DNA from: Lysobacter capsici
Lineage (GTDB): Bacteria; Pseudomonadota; Gammaproteobacteria; Xanthomonadales; Xanthomonadaceae
DNA: 64,000 nt
Reading direction: 5' to 3'
Assembly (NCBI RefSeq): GCF_014779555.2
Contig: NZ_CP094357.1
Location: 5,208,001-5,272,000 of the forward strand
Shown: one piece after another, positions 49,135-57,783 of the stretch
Numbering within the stretch: the stretch's first letter is position 1
Layout: each line of letters opens with the position of its first letter
Program-made: the position numbers and the translations under genes
Notes under the pieces: generated by a model
What the model was told of the DNA's origin: nothing
What the model saw: only the letters and a program-made list of their open reading frames with translations
Database searches by the model: none

Positions 49135-50031
49135 ATGGGCAGCGGGCACGACCACGGCACGACCGCGATCCGTCACGAACGTCCCCTGTGGTGGGCGCTG
49201 GGCCTGACCGGCGGCTTCCTGATCGCCGAAGTCGTCGGCGCCTTCCTCACCAACAGCCTGGCGCTGCTGTCGGACGCCGCGCACATGGGCACCGACACGC
49301 TCGCGCTGATGATCGCGCTGGCGGCGGTGCGCTTGAGCCGCAAACCCGCCGACGCCAAGCGCAGCTACGGCTACGTGCGCATGGAAGCGATGGGCGCGAT
49401 GGTCAACGGGCTGATGCTGTTCGCGGTCGCCGGCTACATCCTGTGGGAAGCAGTCGGCCGTTTCAGCCAGCCGCCGCAGGTCGCGACCACCGGCATGCTG
49501 GCGATCGCCTCGCTCGGACTGGCGATCAACCTGGTCGCGATGCGCCTGCTCAAGGCCGGCAGCGGCGAAAGTCTGAACATGAAGGGCGCGTATCTGGAGG
49601 TGTGGAGCGACATGCTCGGCTCGGTCGCGGTGATCGCCGGCGCGATCGTGATCCGCTTCACCGGCTGGACCGTGATCGACCCGATCCTCGCCGTGCTGAT
49701 CGGCCTGTGGGTGCTGCCGCGCACCTGGACCCTGCTGCGCGAAGCCGGCAACGTGCTGATGGAAGGCGTGCCCAAGGGCATCGACCTGGAGGCGGTGCGC
49801 CGCTTGCTGACCACGACCCCGGGCGTGGTCGACGTGCACGACCTGCACGTGTGGTCGCTGGAATCGAGCACGCCGGCGATGACCGCGCATCTGATGATCG
49901 CCGATGGCGTGGACGGCGAGGCGCTGCGGCGCGAACTGAGCGCAGCGCTGGACGAGCGGTTCGAGATCGAGCATTGCACCTTGCAGATCGAGACCACGAG
50001 CTGCGGCGAGGCTTGCGACGTCTCGCATTGA
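49135..50031 (+). CDS. czcD: Cation diffusion facilitator, CzcD-like
   Basis: The 298-aa product has six helices (about residues 13-200) and a cytoplasmic C-terminal domain (about 205-298). It exports Zn/Cd-type divalent ions by proton exchange. The site in helix 2 is kept (SDAAHMGTD, HxxxD), but the helix 5 motif reads LEVWSDMLGS, with Glu where HxxxD is usual. A His-rich N-terminal loop is short (GSGHDHG). The start at 49135 has CGGAG 8 nt upstream. It follows czcA after 126 bp and is probably in the same operon. Confidence 0.92.
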   Translation: MGSGHDHGTTAIRHERPLWWALGLTGGFLIAEVVGAFLTNSLALLSDAAHMGTDTLALMIALAAVRLSRKPADAKRSYGYVRMEAMGAMVNGLMLFAVAGYILWEAVGRFSQPPQVATTGMLAIASLGLAINLVAMRLLKAGSGESLNMKGAYLEVWSDMLGSVAVIAGAIVIRFTGWTVIDPILAVLIGLWVLPRTWTLLREAGNVLMEGVPKGIDLEAVRRLLTTTPGVVDVHDLHVWSLESSTPAMTAHLMIADGVDGEALRRELSAALDERFEIEHCTLQIETTSCGEACDVSH

Positions 50032-50063
50032 ACACCCGCTTGCCGCGGATATTCGCTATCTCC

Positions 50064-50202
50064 CTGTAGGAGCGGCGCGAGCCGCGACCGCGACACCTCG
50101 GCTACGACGCAGGCCAAGCCGCAAGCCGTTCAACATGCTTGCAACATCGTGGTCGCGTCGTAATCGAAGTGTCGCGGTCGCGGCTCGCGCCGCTCCTACA
50201 GG
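50064..50202. repeat. Family B element with widely spaced arms
   Basis: CTGTAGGAGCGGCGCGAGCC-GCGACCGCGACAC at 50064-50096 and its inverse GTCGCGGTCGCGGCTCGCGC-CGCTCCTACAGG at 50171-50202 enclose a 74 bp spacer that itself contains GTCGTAATCGAAGTG. It lies in the convergent gap between czcD and the cytochrome gene, together with the family A element. Confidence 0.85.
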
Positions 50203-50233
50203 GGCTTCGACACACGTCTTCCACGGCTATTTT

Positions 50234-50385
50234 CCCTCTCCCGCTCGCGGGAGAGGGCTAGGGTGAGGGGATGAGCGCCGCAGGCGCGAATGCTGTTGCA
50301 GGTACCTTCAACGTAGTCGCGACCGTAGCAATACCTTGCCGCGAAACCCTCACCCCAACCCCTCTCCCGCAAGCGGGAGAGGGGC
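50234..50385. repeat. Dispersed palindromic element, family A
   Basis: CCCTCTCCCGC-TC-GCGGGAGAGGG, then CTAGGGTGAGGG at the left; CCCTCACCCCAACCCCTCTC and CGCAAGCGGGAGAGGGGC at the right. The middle contains ATGAGCGCCGCAGGCGCG. It is very close to the copy at 55933-56083. It lies in the same gene-free gap (50032-50424). Confidence 0.88.
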
Positions 50386-50424
50386 TTCAAGGCTCAGCGC
50401 TGCCTCACAATCCTCAGCGCACCA

Positions 50425-51006
50425 TCACGACGCCGGACACGGCCCATCCGCCTGCGCCCAAGTCTTGAACGCCTCCACGAATTCCGGATGCGGCACCGAC
50501 ACCGGCTTGCGCTCGCCGCCGGGTTCCCAGCCCCACAGCACCAGCTTGTCTTCGCTGACGTGCTTGATCAACGCGGCGAAATCGCGGCCGCCGTTGCTGC
50601 GTTTGTCCTTGATCATCTCGCACAGCTTCGGCGCCGGCAGGCCGATCCAGGCCATCTTGTGGTCCGGCGGCGGCAGCGCCCAATGCGGCGCGCCCGGCGG
50701 CGCGTTGACGCCGTAACTCGTCGGCAGATTGGCTTCGCCGTGACAAGTCGAACACGGCAGGCCGGCCGCGCCCTTGCCGTCGGGACCGCGCACCACGCCC
50801 ATCGCGTGCGGAATGCCGGCATCGAACTGCAAGGGCTGATCGCCGGGAATATGGCAGTTCTGGCAGCGCGGATGCTGGAACACTTTCTGCACCGTCGCGA
50901 ACGCGGCGATGGCTTTATCGCGTTGCTCGGGCGTGACTTTGGAACCGCCGCACGCGCTCAAGCTCAAGGCGGCCAGCACGGTCAAAACGATAGGCATACG
51001 TCGCAT
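50425..51006 (-). CDS. Diheme cytochrome c-type lipoprotein
   Basis: The 193-aa product has a lipobox LSAC (Cys19) and two c-type heme sites: CQNCH (residues 47-51) and CSTCH (84-88). Axial ligands could be Met or His near GMxx and HWALPPPDHKM. It is anchored to the outer leaflet of a membrane and probably passes electrons from the molybdenum hydroxylase encoded just upstream, which lacks its own cytochrome. The start at 51006 is close to the upstream stop (10 bp). Confidence 0.88.
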   Translation of the reverse strand: MRRMPIVLTVLAALSLSACGGSKVTPEQRDKAIAAFATVQKVFQHPRCQNCHIPGDQPLQFDAGIPHAMGVVRGPDGKGAAGLPCSTCHGEANLPTSYGVNAPPGAPHWALPPPDHKMAWIGLPAPKLCEMIKDKRSNGGRDFAALIKHVSEDKLVLWGWEPGGERKPVSVPHPEFVEAFKTWAQADGPCPAS

Positions 51007-51016
51007 CGTCGTCTCC

Positions 51017-53200
51017 TCAGGCCGGCAGCCGCAGCGGCAGCTCGCGCAGCCGCTGCTGGGTGAGCGCATACACCGCGTTGGCCACCGCCGCCGCGACCGG
51101 CGCGGTGCCGGGCTCGCCGGCGCCGCCCATCTTCTCGGTGCTCGGCACGATGTGCACTTCGATCTGCGGCGCTTCGTCCAGCCGCAGCACGCGGTAGTCG
51201 TGGTAGTTCGATTCCTGCACCCGGCCGTCCTTGAAACTCAGCGCGCTGTGCAGCGCCGCGCCCAGACCGAAGTTGATCCCCGATTCCATCTGCGCATGCA
51301 CGCCGTCGGGATTGACCGCGATCCCGCAATCGATCGCGCAGAAGAACTTGTGCACGCGAATGCCCTTGCCGCCGCCGGGCTGGTCGACCAGCGACACCTC
51401 GGCGACCTGGGCGATGTAGCTGCCGAAGGACTCATGCACCGCGACGCCGCGGCCGCGTCCGGCTTCGAGCTTGGAACCCCAGCGCGACTTGTCGGCGACC
51501 AAGTCCAGCGCCGCAAGATGACGCGGATGATCCTTCAACAAAGCACGCCGGTATTCGACCGGGTCCTTGCCCGCCGCATACGCCAGCTCGTCGACCAGGC
51601 TCTCCATCACGAACGCGTTGTAGCTGTGGCCGACCGAACGCCACCACAGCACCGGAATACCGGTCCGCGGCGAATGCAGATCGACGCGGAAATCCTTGAG
51701 CCCGGTGATGTACGGAGAATCGGCCACGCCCTCGACCGAGGTCGCGTCGATGCCGTTCTTGACCATCATCGGTTCGAACGGCGTGCCCGCGGTGATCGAC
51801 TGCCCGACCAGCACGTGCTCCCACGCGATAGGCAGGCCCTGCGCGTCCAGGCCGATGCGCGCGCGTTGCAGGTACATCGGCCGGTAATAACCGCCGCGCA
51901 CGTCGTCCTCGCGCGACCACACCGTCTTGACCGGTTTGCCGGCGGCCTTGGCCACATGCACCGCTTCGGTCACGAAGTCCGAAGTCGGCGTGGCGCGACG
52001 GCCGAAACCGCCGCCGAGGAACATGGTGTGGATGCGCACCTGTTCGGGCTTGAGCCCGGTGATTTGGGCGGCGACCTTCTGATCCACGGTCTGGAACTGG
52101 GTGCCGGTCCAGACATCGCAACCGTCGGCGTCGATCTTGACCGTGCAGTTCAACGGCTCCATCGGCGAATGCGCGAGGTAGGGCACGTTGTATTCGGCTT
52201 CAAGGGTCTTGGCGGCTTTCGCCAGCGCGCCCTTGACGTCGCCGGCCTGGCCGGCGACCGCGCCCGGCGTCGCGGCGAGCGCGCGGAATTGTTCGCGCAG
52301 CTTGACCGTATCCAGGCCGGCGTTCGGGCCGAGATCCCAATCGACCACCAAGGCATCGCGGCCCTGCTTGGCCGCCCAATAGTGATCGGCGATCACCGCC
52401 ACGCCGCTGGGCACCTGCACCACGTCGCGAACACCCGCTATTGCCTTGGCCTTGCTCGCGTCGAAGGATTTGACCGAACCTCCGAACACCGGCGAGCGCG
52501 CGACCACCGCGGTCAGCAGGCCCTCGAACTGCACGTCCATGCCGAACTTGGCCTTGCCGGTGATCTTTTCCGGCCCGTCCAGACGCTTGGTCGACTTGCC
52601 GATGATCTTCCAGTCCTTGGCGTCCTTGAGCGGCAGCGGCGCCTTCGGCGGCGGCAGCTTGGCCGCGTCGAGCGCGAGTTCGCCGTAGCGCGCGCGCTTG
52701 TCGCCGGCGATGGCCACGCCGTTCTCGGTGCGCACCTGATCGACCGGCACGCCGAAGCGCTGCGCCGCCGCGGCGACCAGCAAGGCGCGCGCGGTGGCGC
52801 CGGCCTGGCGGTAGCGATCGAACTCCGACCAGGTGCTGGTCGAACCGCCGGTCATCTGCATGCCGAACGCGGTGTGCGCGTAGGCCTGCGCCGCCGGCGC
52901 GTGTTCGACCTTGATCGTGGCCCAGTCGGCATCGAGTTCCTCGGCGATCAACATCGCCAGGCCCGTCCAGATGCCCTGGCCCATTTCCGAATGCGACAGC
53001 AACACGGTGACGCTGTCGTCGCTGCCCACGCGCAGGAACGCGTTCGGCGCGAACGGTTGCGCGGCCGCCGCGGCGGCGGCGGGATCGGCCTGGGCGAAGC
53101 GGCTCGCCGCTGGCAGCACGAACCCGACCACGAGTCCTGAGCCGATCAGCGCGCCGGTCTTGAGAAATTGCCGGCGGGAATTCGATGGCACGGCGTTCAC
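51017..53200 (-). CDS. Xanthine-dehydrogenase-family molybdenum hydroxylase large subunit, IorB-like
   Basis: The 727-aa product begins with a Tat signal (SRRQFLKTGAL) and has the two-domain molybdopterin cytosine dinucleotide-binding fold. The catalytic Glu lies near the C-terminus in GGAGEPG (about residue 696), and GGFGRRATP and MWRMPGS-type segments fit the isoquinoline 1-oxidoreductase branch (IorB). Substrate of this member is unknown; aldehydes and N-heterocycles are known for the group. It is exported folded, with its small subunit presumably carried along. It precedes the diheme cytochrome by 10 bp. Confidence 0.9.
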   Translation of the reverse strand: MNAVPSNSRRQFLKTGALIGSGLVVGFVLPAASRFAQADPAAAAAAAQPFAPNAFLRVGSDDSVTVLLSHSEMGQGIWTGLAMLIAEELDADWATIKVEHAPAAQAYAHTAFGMQMTGGSTSTWSEFDRYRQAGATARALLVAAAAQRFGVPVDQVRTENGVAIAGDKRARYGELALDAAKLPPPKAPLPLKDAKDWKIIGKSTKRLDGPEKITGKAKFGMDVQFEGLLTAVVARSPVFGGSVKSFDASKAKAIAGVRDVVQVPSGVAVIADHYWAAKQGRDALVVDWDLGPNAGLDTVKLREQFRALAATPGAVAGQAGDVKGALAKAAKTLEAEYNVPYLAHSPMEPLNCTVKIDADGCDVWTGTQFQTVDQKVAAQITGLKPEQVRIHTMFLGGGFGRRATPTSDFVTEAVHVAKAAGKPVKTVWSREDDVRGGYYRPMYLQRARIGLDAQGLPIAWEHVLVGQSITAGTPFEPMMVKNGIDATSVEGVADSPYITGLKDFRVDLHSPRTGIPVLWWRSVGHSYNAFVMESLVDELAYAAGKDPVEYRRALLKDHPRHLAALDLVADKSRWGSKLEAGRGRGVAVHESFGSYIAQVAEVSLVDQPGGGKGIRVHKFFCAIDCGIAVNPDGVHAQMESGINFGLGAALHSALSFKDGRVQESNYHDYRVLRLDEAPQIEVHIVPSTEKMGGAGEPGTAPVAAAVANAVYALTQQRLRELPLRLPA

Positions 53201-53392
53201 GGGAACCTCCGTTGCAAAGGGGGACGGCGCGCTAGCGGCGCCGGTTCAAGTCGATGGCCGCGGCGTTCGCGCGCGGCTCGTATTCGTGCGGCGTGCGTTT
53301 ATGCAGGCCGATGCCGATCGACAGCGCGCCATCGCCGCACGCGGCGTCGCCGCCGCCGCGGGAATGCGCGATCGCGATCGCACCCACGCCGC

Positions 53393-53848
53393 TCACGCCT
53401 TGCCGATCTCGGCCGCGCGCTTCACCGCCGCGCGGATGCGCGGATAGGTGCCGCAGCGGCAGATGTTGCCGGACAGGGCTTGATCGATATCGGTATCGGT
53501 CGGCGCGGGGATCTTGGTCAGTAGCGCCGCCGCCGACATGATCTGGCCGGACTGGCAGTAGCCGCACTGGACCACGTCGATCTCGGCCCAGGCGCGCTGC
53601 ACCGGGTGGCTGCCGTCCTTCGACAGGCCCTCGATGGTGGTGATCTGATTGCCTTCCACGCTCGCGACCGGGGTCACGCAGGCGCGCCGCGGCGAGCCGT
53701 CGACATGCACCGTGCAGGCGCCGCATTGGGCGATGCCGCAACCGAACTTGGTGCCGGTCAGCTGCATCAGGTCGCGCAGGACCCACAGCAGCGGCATGTC
53801 CGGCGGAGCGGCGACCTCGTGTTCGGTGCCGTTGACGTTGAGCTTCAT
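53393..53848 (-). CDS. 2Fe-2S small subunit of the molybdenum hydroxylase, IorA-like
   Basis: The 151-aa product has a plant-type 2Fe-2S site C37-x4-C42-x2-C45-x11-C57 ([10 protein letters not shown]) and a second helical 2Fe-2S domain with CGYC and CRCGTY. No signal peptide, so it is exported with IorB through Tat. The start has a normal [13 protein letters not shown]-terminus. It is separated from IorB by 192 bp, longer than usual in these operons. Confidence 0.93.
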   Translation of the reverse strand: MKLNVNGTEHEVAAPPDMPLLWVLRDLMQLTGTKFGCGIAQCGACTVHVDGSPRRACVTPVASVEGNQITTIEGLSKDGSHPVQRAWAEIDVVQCGYCQSGQIMSAAALLTKIPAPTDTDIDQALSGNICRCGTYPRIRAAVKRAAEIGKA

Positions 53849-54200
53849 TGGATCCCTCGCGGCGGCTGGGGTGATCCGAGCGTACTCCTGGTGTGGCGCT
53901 CAGGCTAGCTAGCGGCACTACGACTTTCGCACTGCGTTACCGCTGTCGATGGGGCCGCAATTGCACGATCCTCCTGGCTTGCGAGCGGCTTGGGCTATCG
54001 CGCACGACACGCGAACGCACCGGGCATCGACGCGCGTTCGCTATCAGTCCGAATCAGTCCGAACCGTTCGCGCACTCGCGCGCGATCGCGCCGGCTTGCC
54101 CAAATCGCCACGCCGCGCCGCCGGCCGCGACCGGCGCATGCGTTTTTTCTCCGCGATCGCTCTAGACTCGAATCATCCACCGCTCACGAGGCGCACCGCG
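53849..54200. other. Divergent intergenic region, no gene or structure seen
   Basis: This 352 bp lies between the small subunit gene (minus) and the XdhC-like gene (plus), so both promoters should be here. It is GC-rich with dinucleotide-like CGCG runs. I see only a short inverted word CTAGCTAG at 53906 and no repeat family. Confidence 0.5.
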
Positions 54201-55223
54201 ATGGCCGATTCGCCTGAACCTCCCACCGCGACGCGGACCGCGCCCGGCGGGGCGCGCGCGGTGGTCGAAGCCAGCGCCGCCGCGGCGACGCGCGGCGATC
54301 CGGCCACCCTGGCGGTGGTGCTGGAAACCGAGGGCTCGACCTACGTGCGGCCCGGCGCGCTGGCCCTGTTCGGCGCGCGCGACGGCCAGGTCGGCTGGCT
54401 CAGCGGCGGCTGCATCGAACCCGATATCGAACTGCGCGCGGCCGAAACCGCCGCGTCGCGGGGCATCGAATGGATGGACATCGACACCCGCAGCGACGAG
54501 GACCTGTTCGCCGGTTCCGCGGTCGGCTGCCGCGGCCGTCTGCGCCTGGCGTTGTTGCCGCTGGCCGCGCTTGAGGGGTGGCCGGCGTTGATCGACGAAT
54601 GGCGGCGCGGCCACGGCGACCTGCGCCTGGACATTCGCAGCACCGGCGCGGTGACCGCCGCGGTCGGCGACGAACGCATGCGCTGGACCGTGCCGGTCAC
54701 CTCCCTGCCGTGGCCGATCGACGGCGGCGCCCACTGGACCTTGGACATCGCCACGCCGCCGTCGGTGCTGGTGTTCGGCGCCGGCCCGGAAACTCCGTCC
54801 CTGCTGCCGCTGCTGCGCACGCTGGGCTGGACCACCACCCTGGTCGAACGCCGCCCGCGCTGGTCCGGCCTGGGCGCGCTGGCCGACCACGCGCTCGCGC
54901 GCAGTCCCGCGCAGGCGCTGGCGATGGCGCGACCGCACGACGCGGCCTTGGTCATGCACCATCATTTCGAACTCGACCGCGAAGCGCTGGAGCATCTGGC
55001 CGAAAGCATCAGCGGCCAGGCGATCGGTTTCGTCGGCCTGCTCGGCCCGCAGCGCCGGCGCGAGGACTTGTTCCGGGTGTTGCCGGCGTCGGCGGGTGTC
55101 TCGCTGCTACCGCGCCTGCATTCGCCGATCGGCCTCAAGCTCGGCGGCGAAGGTCCCGAAGCGATCGCGCTGAGCATCGCCGCGCAATTGCACAGCCATC
55201 GCCACGCGCAACCGCCCGCATGA
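54201..55223 (+). CDS. XdhC/CoxI family molybdenum-cofactor insertion protein
   Basis: The 340-aa product has the XdhC N-terminal domain with TEGSTYVRPGALALF (residues about 45-59) and GGCIEPD, and a Rossmann-type C-terminal domain starting VLVFGAGPETPSL. Proteins of this family insert the sulfurated molybdopterin cofactor into xanthine-oxidase-family enzymes. The molybdenum hydroxylase genes run the opposite way across a 352 bp gap, so the two transcripts may be co-regulated. It has GAGG 10 nt before the ATG and overlaps the next gene by 4 nt. Confidence 0.92.
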   Translation: MADSPEPPTATRTAPGGARAVVEASAAAATRGDPATLAVVLETEGSTYVRPGALALFGARDGQVGWLSGGCIEPDIELRAAETAASRGIEWMDIDTRSDEDLFAGSAVGCRGRLRLALLPLAALEGWPALIDEWRRGHGDLRLDIRSTGAVTAAVGDERMRWTVPVTSLPWPIDGGAHWTLDIATPPSVLVFGAGPETPSLLPLLRTLGWTTTLVERRPRWSGLGALADHALARSPAQALAMARPHDAALVMHHHFELDREALEHLAESISGQAIGFVGLLGPQRRREDLFRVLPASAGVSLLPRLHSPIGLKLGGEGPEAIALSIAAQLHSHRHAQPPA

Positions 55224-55855
55224 CCCGCGCCGCCGCGTCGCACGCCGCCGTGGTGCTCGCCGCCGGCGCCAGTCGGCGCCTGGGCCGGCCCAAGCAACTG
55301 CTGACCCGCGACGGCGAAACCCTGTTGCACCGCGCGGCGCGATTGGCCTCGGCCAGCGGCGCGCTGCGCAGCGTGGTCGTGCTCGGCGCGCGCCGCGAAG
55401 CGATGCAGGCGGCCGTGGCCGGGCTGGACGTGGAGTGCGTGTTCAATCCCGACTGGGAGCAGGGTTTATCGAGCAGTCTGCGCGCGGCCGCGCGCGCGCT
55501 CGAGGATTTCGACGGCCCGGTGCTGGTGCTGGGTTGCGATCAACCGGCCCTCGACGGCGCTCACCTGAGCACGCTGATCGCGGGCGCGTCATGGTCGCCC
55601 GGCGCCTGCGCGGCGACCGTGCATGGCGGCGCGCTGGGCATCCCGGCGTTGATTCCAGCGGCGTTGTGGCGGCAGAGCACCGGCCTGCACGGCGACCGCG
55701 GCTTCGGCGCTGCGCTGGCGCGGCAGCTGCCCGGCGCGGTCTGGCGGCTGCAGGCGCCGGAGTTGGAGTGGGACCTGGATACGCCGGCCGATGTGGCGGT
55801 GGCGATCGAGCGCGGTTGGATCGATCCGGATCAGGCTGCGGTGCTGGGCGTGTAG
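55220..55855 (+). CDS. MocA-like molybdenum cofactor nucleotidyltransferase
   Basis: The 211-aa product has the nucleotidyltransferase signature LAAGASRRLGRPKQLL (residues 14-29), then GCDQPALDG with the metal-binding Asp and a WDLDTPADV C-terminal motif. MocA transfers CMP from CTP to Mo-molybdopterin to make the cytosine dinucleotide form used by xanthine-oxidase-family enzymes. It overlaps the XdhC-like gene by 4 nt (ATGA), so the two are translated together, serving the enzyme encoded opposite. Confidence 0.9.
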   Translation: MTRAAASHAAVVLAAGASRRLGRPKQLLTRDGETLLHRAARLASASGALRSVVVLGARREAMQAAVAGLDVECVFNPDWEQGLSSSLRAAARALEDFDGPVLVLGCDQPALDGAHLSTLIAGASWSPGACAATVHGGALGIPALIPAALWRQSTGLHGDRGFGAALARQLPGAVWRLQAPELEWDLDTPADVAVAIERGWIDPDQAAVLGV

Positions 55856-55932
55856 GTGCTGCGTGGGCGGGAATCGCGACGCATGCGGATTTTCACGGCT
55901 ACAGACGGCACCCGCTTGCCGCGCCGGCTATT

Positions 55933-56083
55933 CCCTCTCCCGCTTGCGGGAGAGGGCTAGGGTGAGGGAATGAGCGCCGAAGGCGCGAATGCCGCTGCAT
56001 TCGCGTTTTGATGCTTTAGCCCTTGCAGCAACACCTCGCCTCGCCCCTCACCCCAACCCCGCTCCCGCACGCGGGAGAGGGGC
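55933..56083. repeat. Dispersed palindromic element, family A
   Basis: CCCTCTCCCGC-TT-GCGGGAGAGGG, CTAGGGTGAGGG at the left; CCCTCACCCCAACCCCGCTC and CGCACGCGGGAGAGGGGC at the right. The internal ATGAGCGCCGAAGGCGCG is shared with the copy at 50234-50385. It fills most of the convergent gap 55856-56291. Confidence 0.88.
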
Positions 56084-56139
56084 TTCAAATGCTCGACGCA
56101 ACCTCGCCGAAACGCGCATACGGCGCATCTCACCCGAAA

Positions 56140-56179
56140 GGGTCGAAGGGTCGAAGGGTCGAAGGGTCGAAGGGTCGAA
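56140..56179. repeat. Octanucleotide tandem repeat (GGGTCGAA x5)
   Basis: GGGTCGAA is repeated five times without error at 56140-56179, 112 bp from the stop of the small gene at 56292. A short micro-repeat that could change copy number by slippage. Confidence 0.9.
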
Positions 56180-56291
56180 AATGGTCAATCAGACCGACGC
56201 AGCCGCGACAGCTTTTCGCCCCGCCCTTTGGAGGCCCGCGCCGCCCGGCCGGACATCCTGTCAGCCGGGCGGCGCAAACCGCACGCCAGCC

Positions 56292-56507
56292 CTAGGGAAC
56301 CAGCGTGCCAAACACGGGCTGCGACTCCGCATCGTAGATCCGCAGCCACAGGCCCTTGGGCGCATGCATGGCGTACTTGCGGGCCTGCGGCAGCACAGCG
56401 CGCAACGCCGCTTCGGCGCTGCGGTATTCCTTCTGGATTTCGGCCATCGCCACGGCCAGCGCGCTGTCGTCGCTGCCGTCACGCTGCTTCAGTTCGACGC
56501 GAAACAT
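56292..56507 (-). CDS. Small protein of unknown function
   Basis: The 71-aa product has an N-terminal strand-like MFRVELKQRDG, then a helix with AMAEIQKEYRSAEAALRAVL (residues about 18-38) and a C-terminal strand LWLRIYDAESQPVFG. It has no signal or membrane helix. AAGGA lies 8 nt before the ATG, which supports it as a real gene. No family is recognised. It lies alone between the MocA and LysR genes. Confidence 0.6.
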   Translation of the reverse strand: MFRVELKQRDGSDDSALAVAMAEIQKEYRSAEAALRAVLPQARKYAMHAPKGLWLRIYDAESQPVFGTLVP

Positions 56508-56782
56508 GGATCCATCCTTGTAAAAGTTCAGCCGGCCCGGTCTGGGGGATTGCCCGCCTCGTGGCGGATCTATGACTCGGTGGTGCCGTCGGAGCGTCTA
56601 AAAGATGCGTGTTGCGTGAACAGGAAACCGTCGTCGGAACGCCTGTAAGCGTGTAGGAATTTTCCTAATCTGATGTGCCTGACGTCACAAGTTCAGAAAA
56701 CACCAGTGGACTTGGCATGGCATTTGTTCATATGGACCTGCTTCACGGATGAAATATTCCGCCGTGAGTACACACCGCCGCG

Positions 56783-57685
56783 CTAACCCCGGCCGTCGAA
56801 CATCGGCTGCAAGGCCGCCAGCCCCTCGCGCAGGGCATCGGCGAAGACCCGCATGCGCTCGGTGCGACGCAGGTCGGGGTGGCTGAGCAGCCACAGATCG
56901 GCCGCCAGCCCGGCCACCGGATCGCCCACCCGCGCCAGACGCCGCTCGGCGTCGCCCAGATAGCACGGCAGCACGGTCAGCCCCATCCCGCAGGCGGCCG
57001 CGTCGCGCAGCGCGATCAGGCTGTTGGCGCTGAACACCGTGCGCCGGTCGTACTGCTTGTGCCGCAGCCATTGGGCCATGCCGATATGGGCCAGATTGCC
57101 GTCGGGCACCAGCCAGTCGTAATCGGCCAGATCGTCCGGCCGGGCGCCGCGCGGCAGCCGCAGCGAACGCGGGCGGTAAATCCCGGTGGCCATGCGCGCG
57201 ACCTTGCGCCCGATCAGGCCCTCCGGCGGCTTGCCGCCCGGGCGCAGGGCCAGGTCGGCCTCGCGCCGGCTCAGGTCGCGCACCGCGTTGTCGGTGATCA
57301 GCTCCAGCACGATGCCCGGATGGTCGCCGCGAAACCGCGCCAGCAACGGCGGCAGCACGCCGTACAGCAAGGGCTCGACCGTGGTCAGCCGGACCTTGCC
57401 GCTCGGCCGCGCGTCCAGGCCGGCCAGGCGGCGTTCGGTCGCGGCGATCCGGGTTTCGATCTCGGCCGCGACCGCGATGACCTCCTCGCCGGTCGGGGTC
57501 GGCGCGTAACCCGCGCGCGCGCGTTCGAACAAGCGCGCGCCGAGGCTGCGTTCGATCGCGTTGATCCGGCGGAACACGGTCGGATGGCTGACCGTCAGCA
57601 ACTTGGCCGCGCCGTTGAGCGATCCGGCGCGGCCGACCGCGAGCACGAAGCGATAATCGTCCCAGGCCAGCGCTTGTTCATTCAT
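56783..57685 (-). CDS. LysR-family transcriptional regulator
   Basis: The 300-aa product has an N-terminal winged helix (residues 8-66, GSLNGAAKLLTVSHPTVFRRINAIERSLGARLFER in parts: LTVSHPTVFRRI) and a C-terminal effector-binding domain of the standard length. It probably controls the divergent AhpD-like gene, 98 bp away, in the usual LysR arrangement. The start at 57685 gives MNEQALAWDDYRFVLAV. The leader upstream of it is not protein-like. Confidence 0.93.
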   Translation of the reverse strand: MNEQALAWDDYRFVLAVGRAGSLNGAAKLLTVSHPTVFRRINAIERSLGARLFERARAGYAPTPTGEEVIAVAAEIETRIAATERRLAGLDARPSGKVRLTTVEPLLYGVLPPLLARFRGDHPGIVLELITDNAVRDLSRREADLALRPGGKPPEGLIGRKVARMATGIYRPRSLRLPRGARPDDLADYDWLVPDGNLAHIGMAQWLRHKQYDRRTVFSANSLIALRDAAACGMGLTVLPCYLGDAERRLARVGDPVAGLAADLWLLSHPDLRRTERMRVFADALREGLAALQPMFDGRG

Positions 57686-57700
57686 GCAATCTCGCCTTGC

Positions 57701-57714
57701 ATTCTTGGCGGAAT
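57701..57714. promoter_or_regulatory. Candidate LysR-type operator in the divergent gap
   Basis: ATTC-N6-GAAT is a partial dyad in the 98 bp space between the LysR gene and the AhpD-like gene. LysR sites have an interrupted dyad of this size, but the motif is short and may be chance. Confidence 0.3.
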
Positions 57715-57783
57715 GTATTTCAACGATGAACATCCTAACCTGCCGGCCTCGCGTCGCACGACGCCCCTGCCGAGGAACTCCCG

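Noticed and set aside
53232-53392. A small gene between the two molybdenum hydroxylase subunits
   Set aside because: An open frame here runs on in the wrong frame over the 2Fe-2S gene and has no start with a ribosome-binding site; I treat the 192 bp as a non-coding gap.
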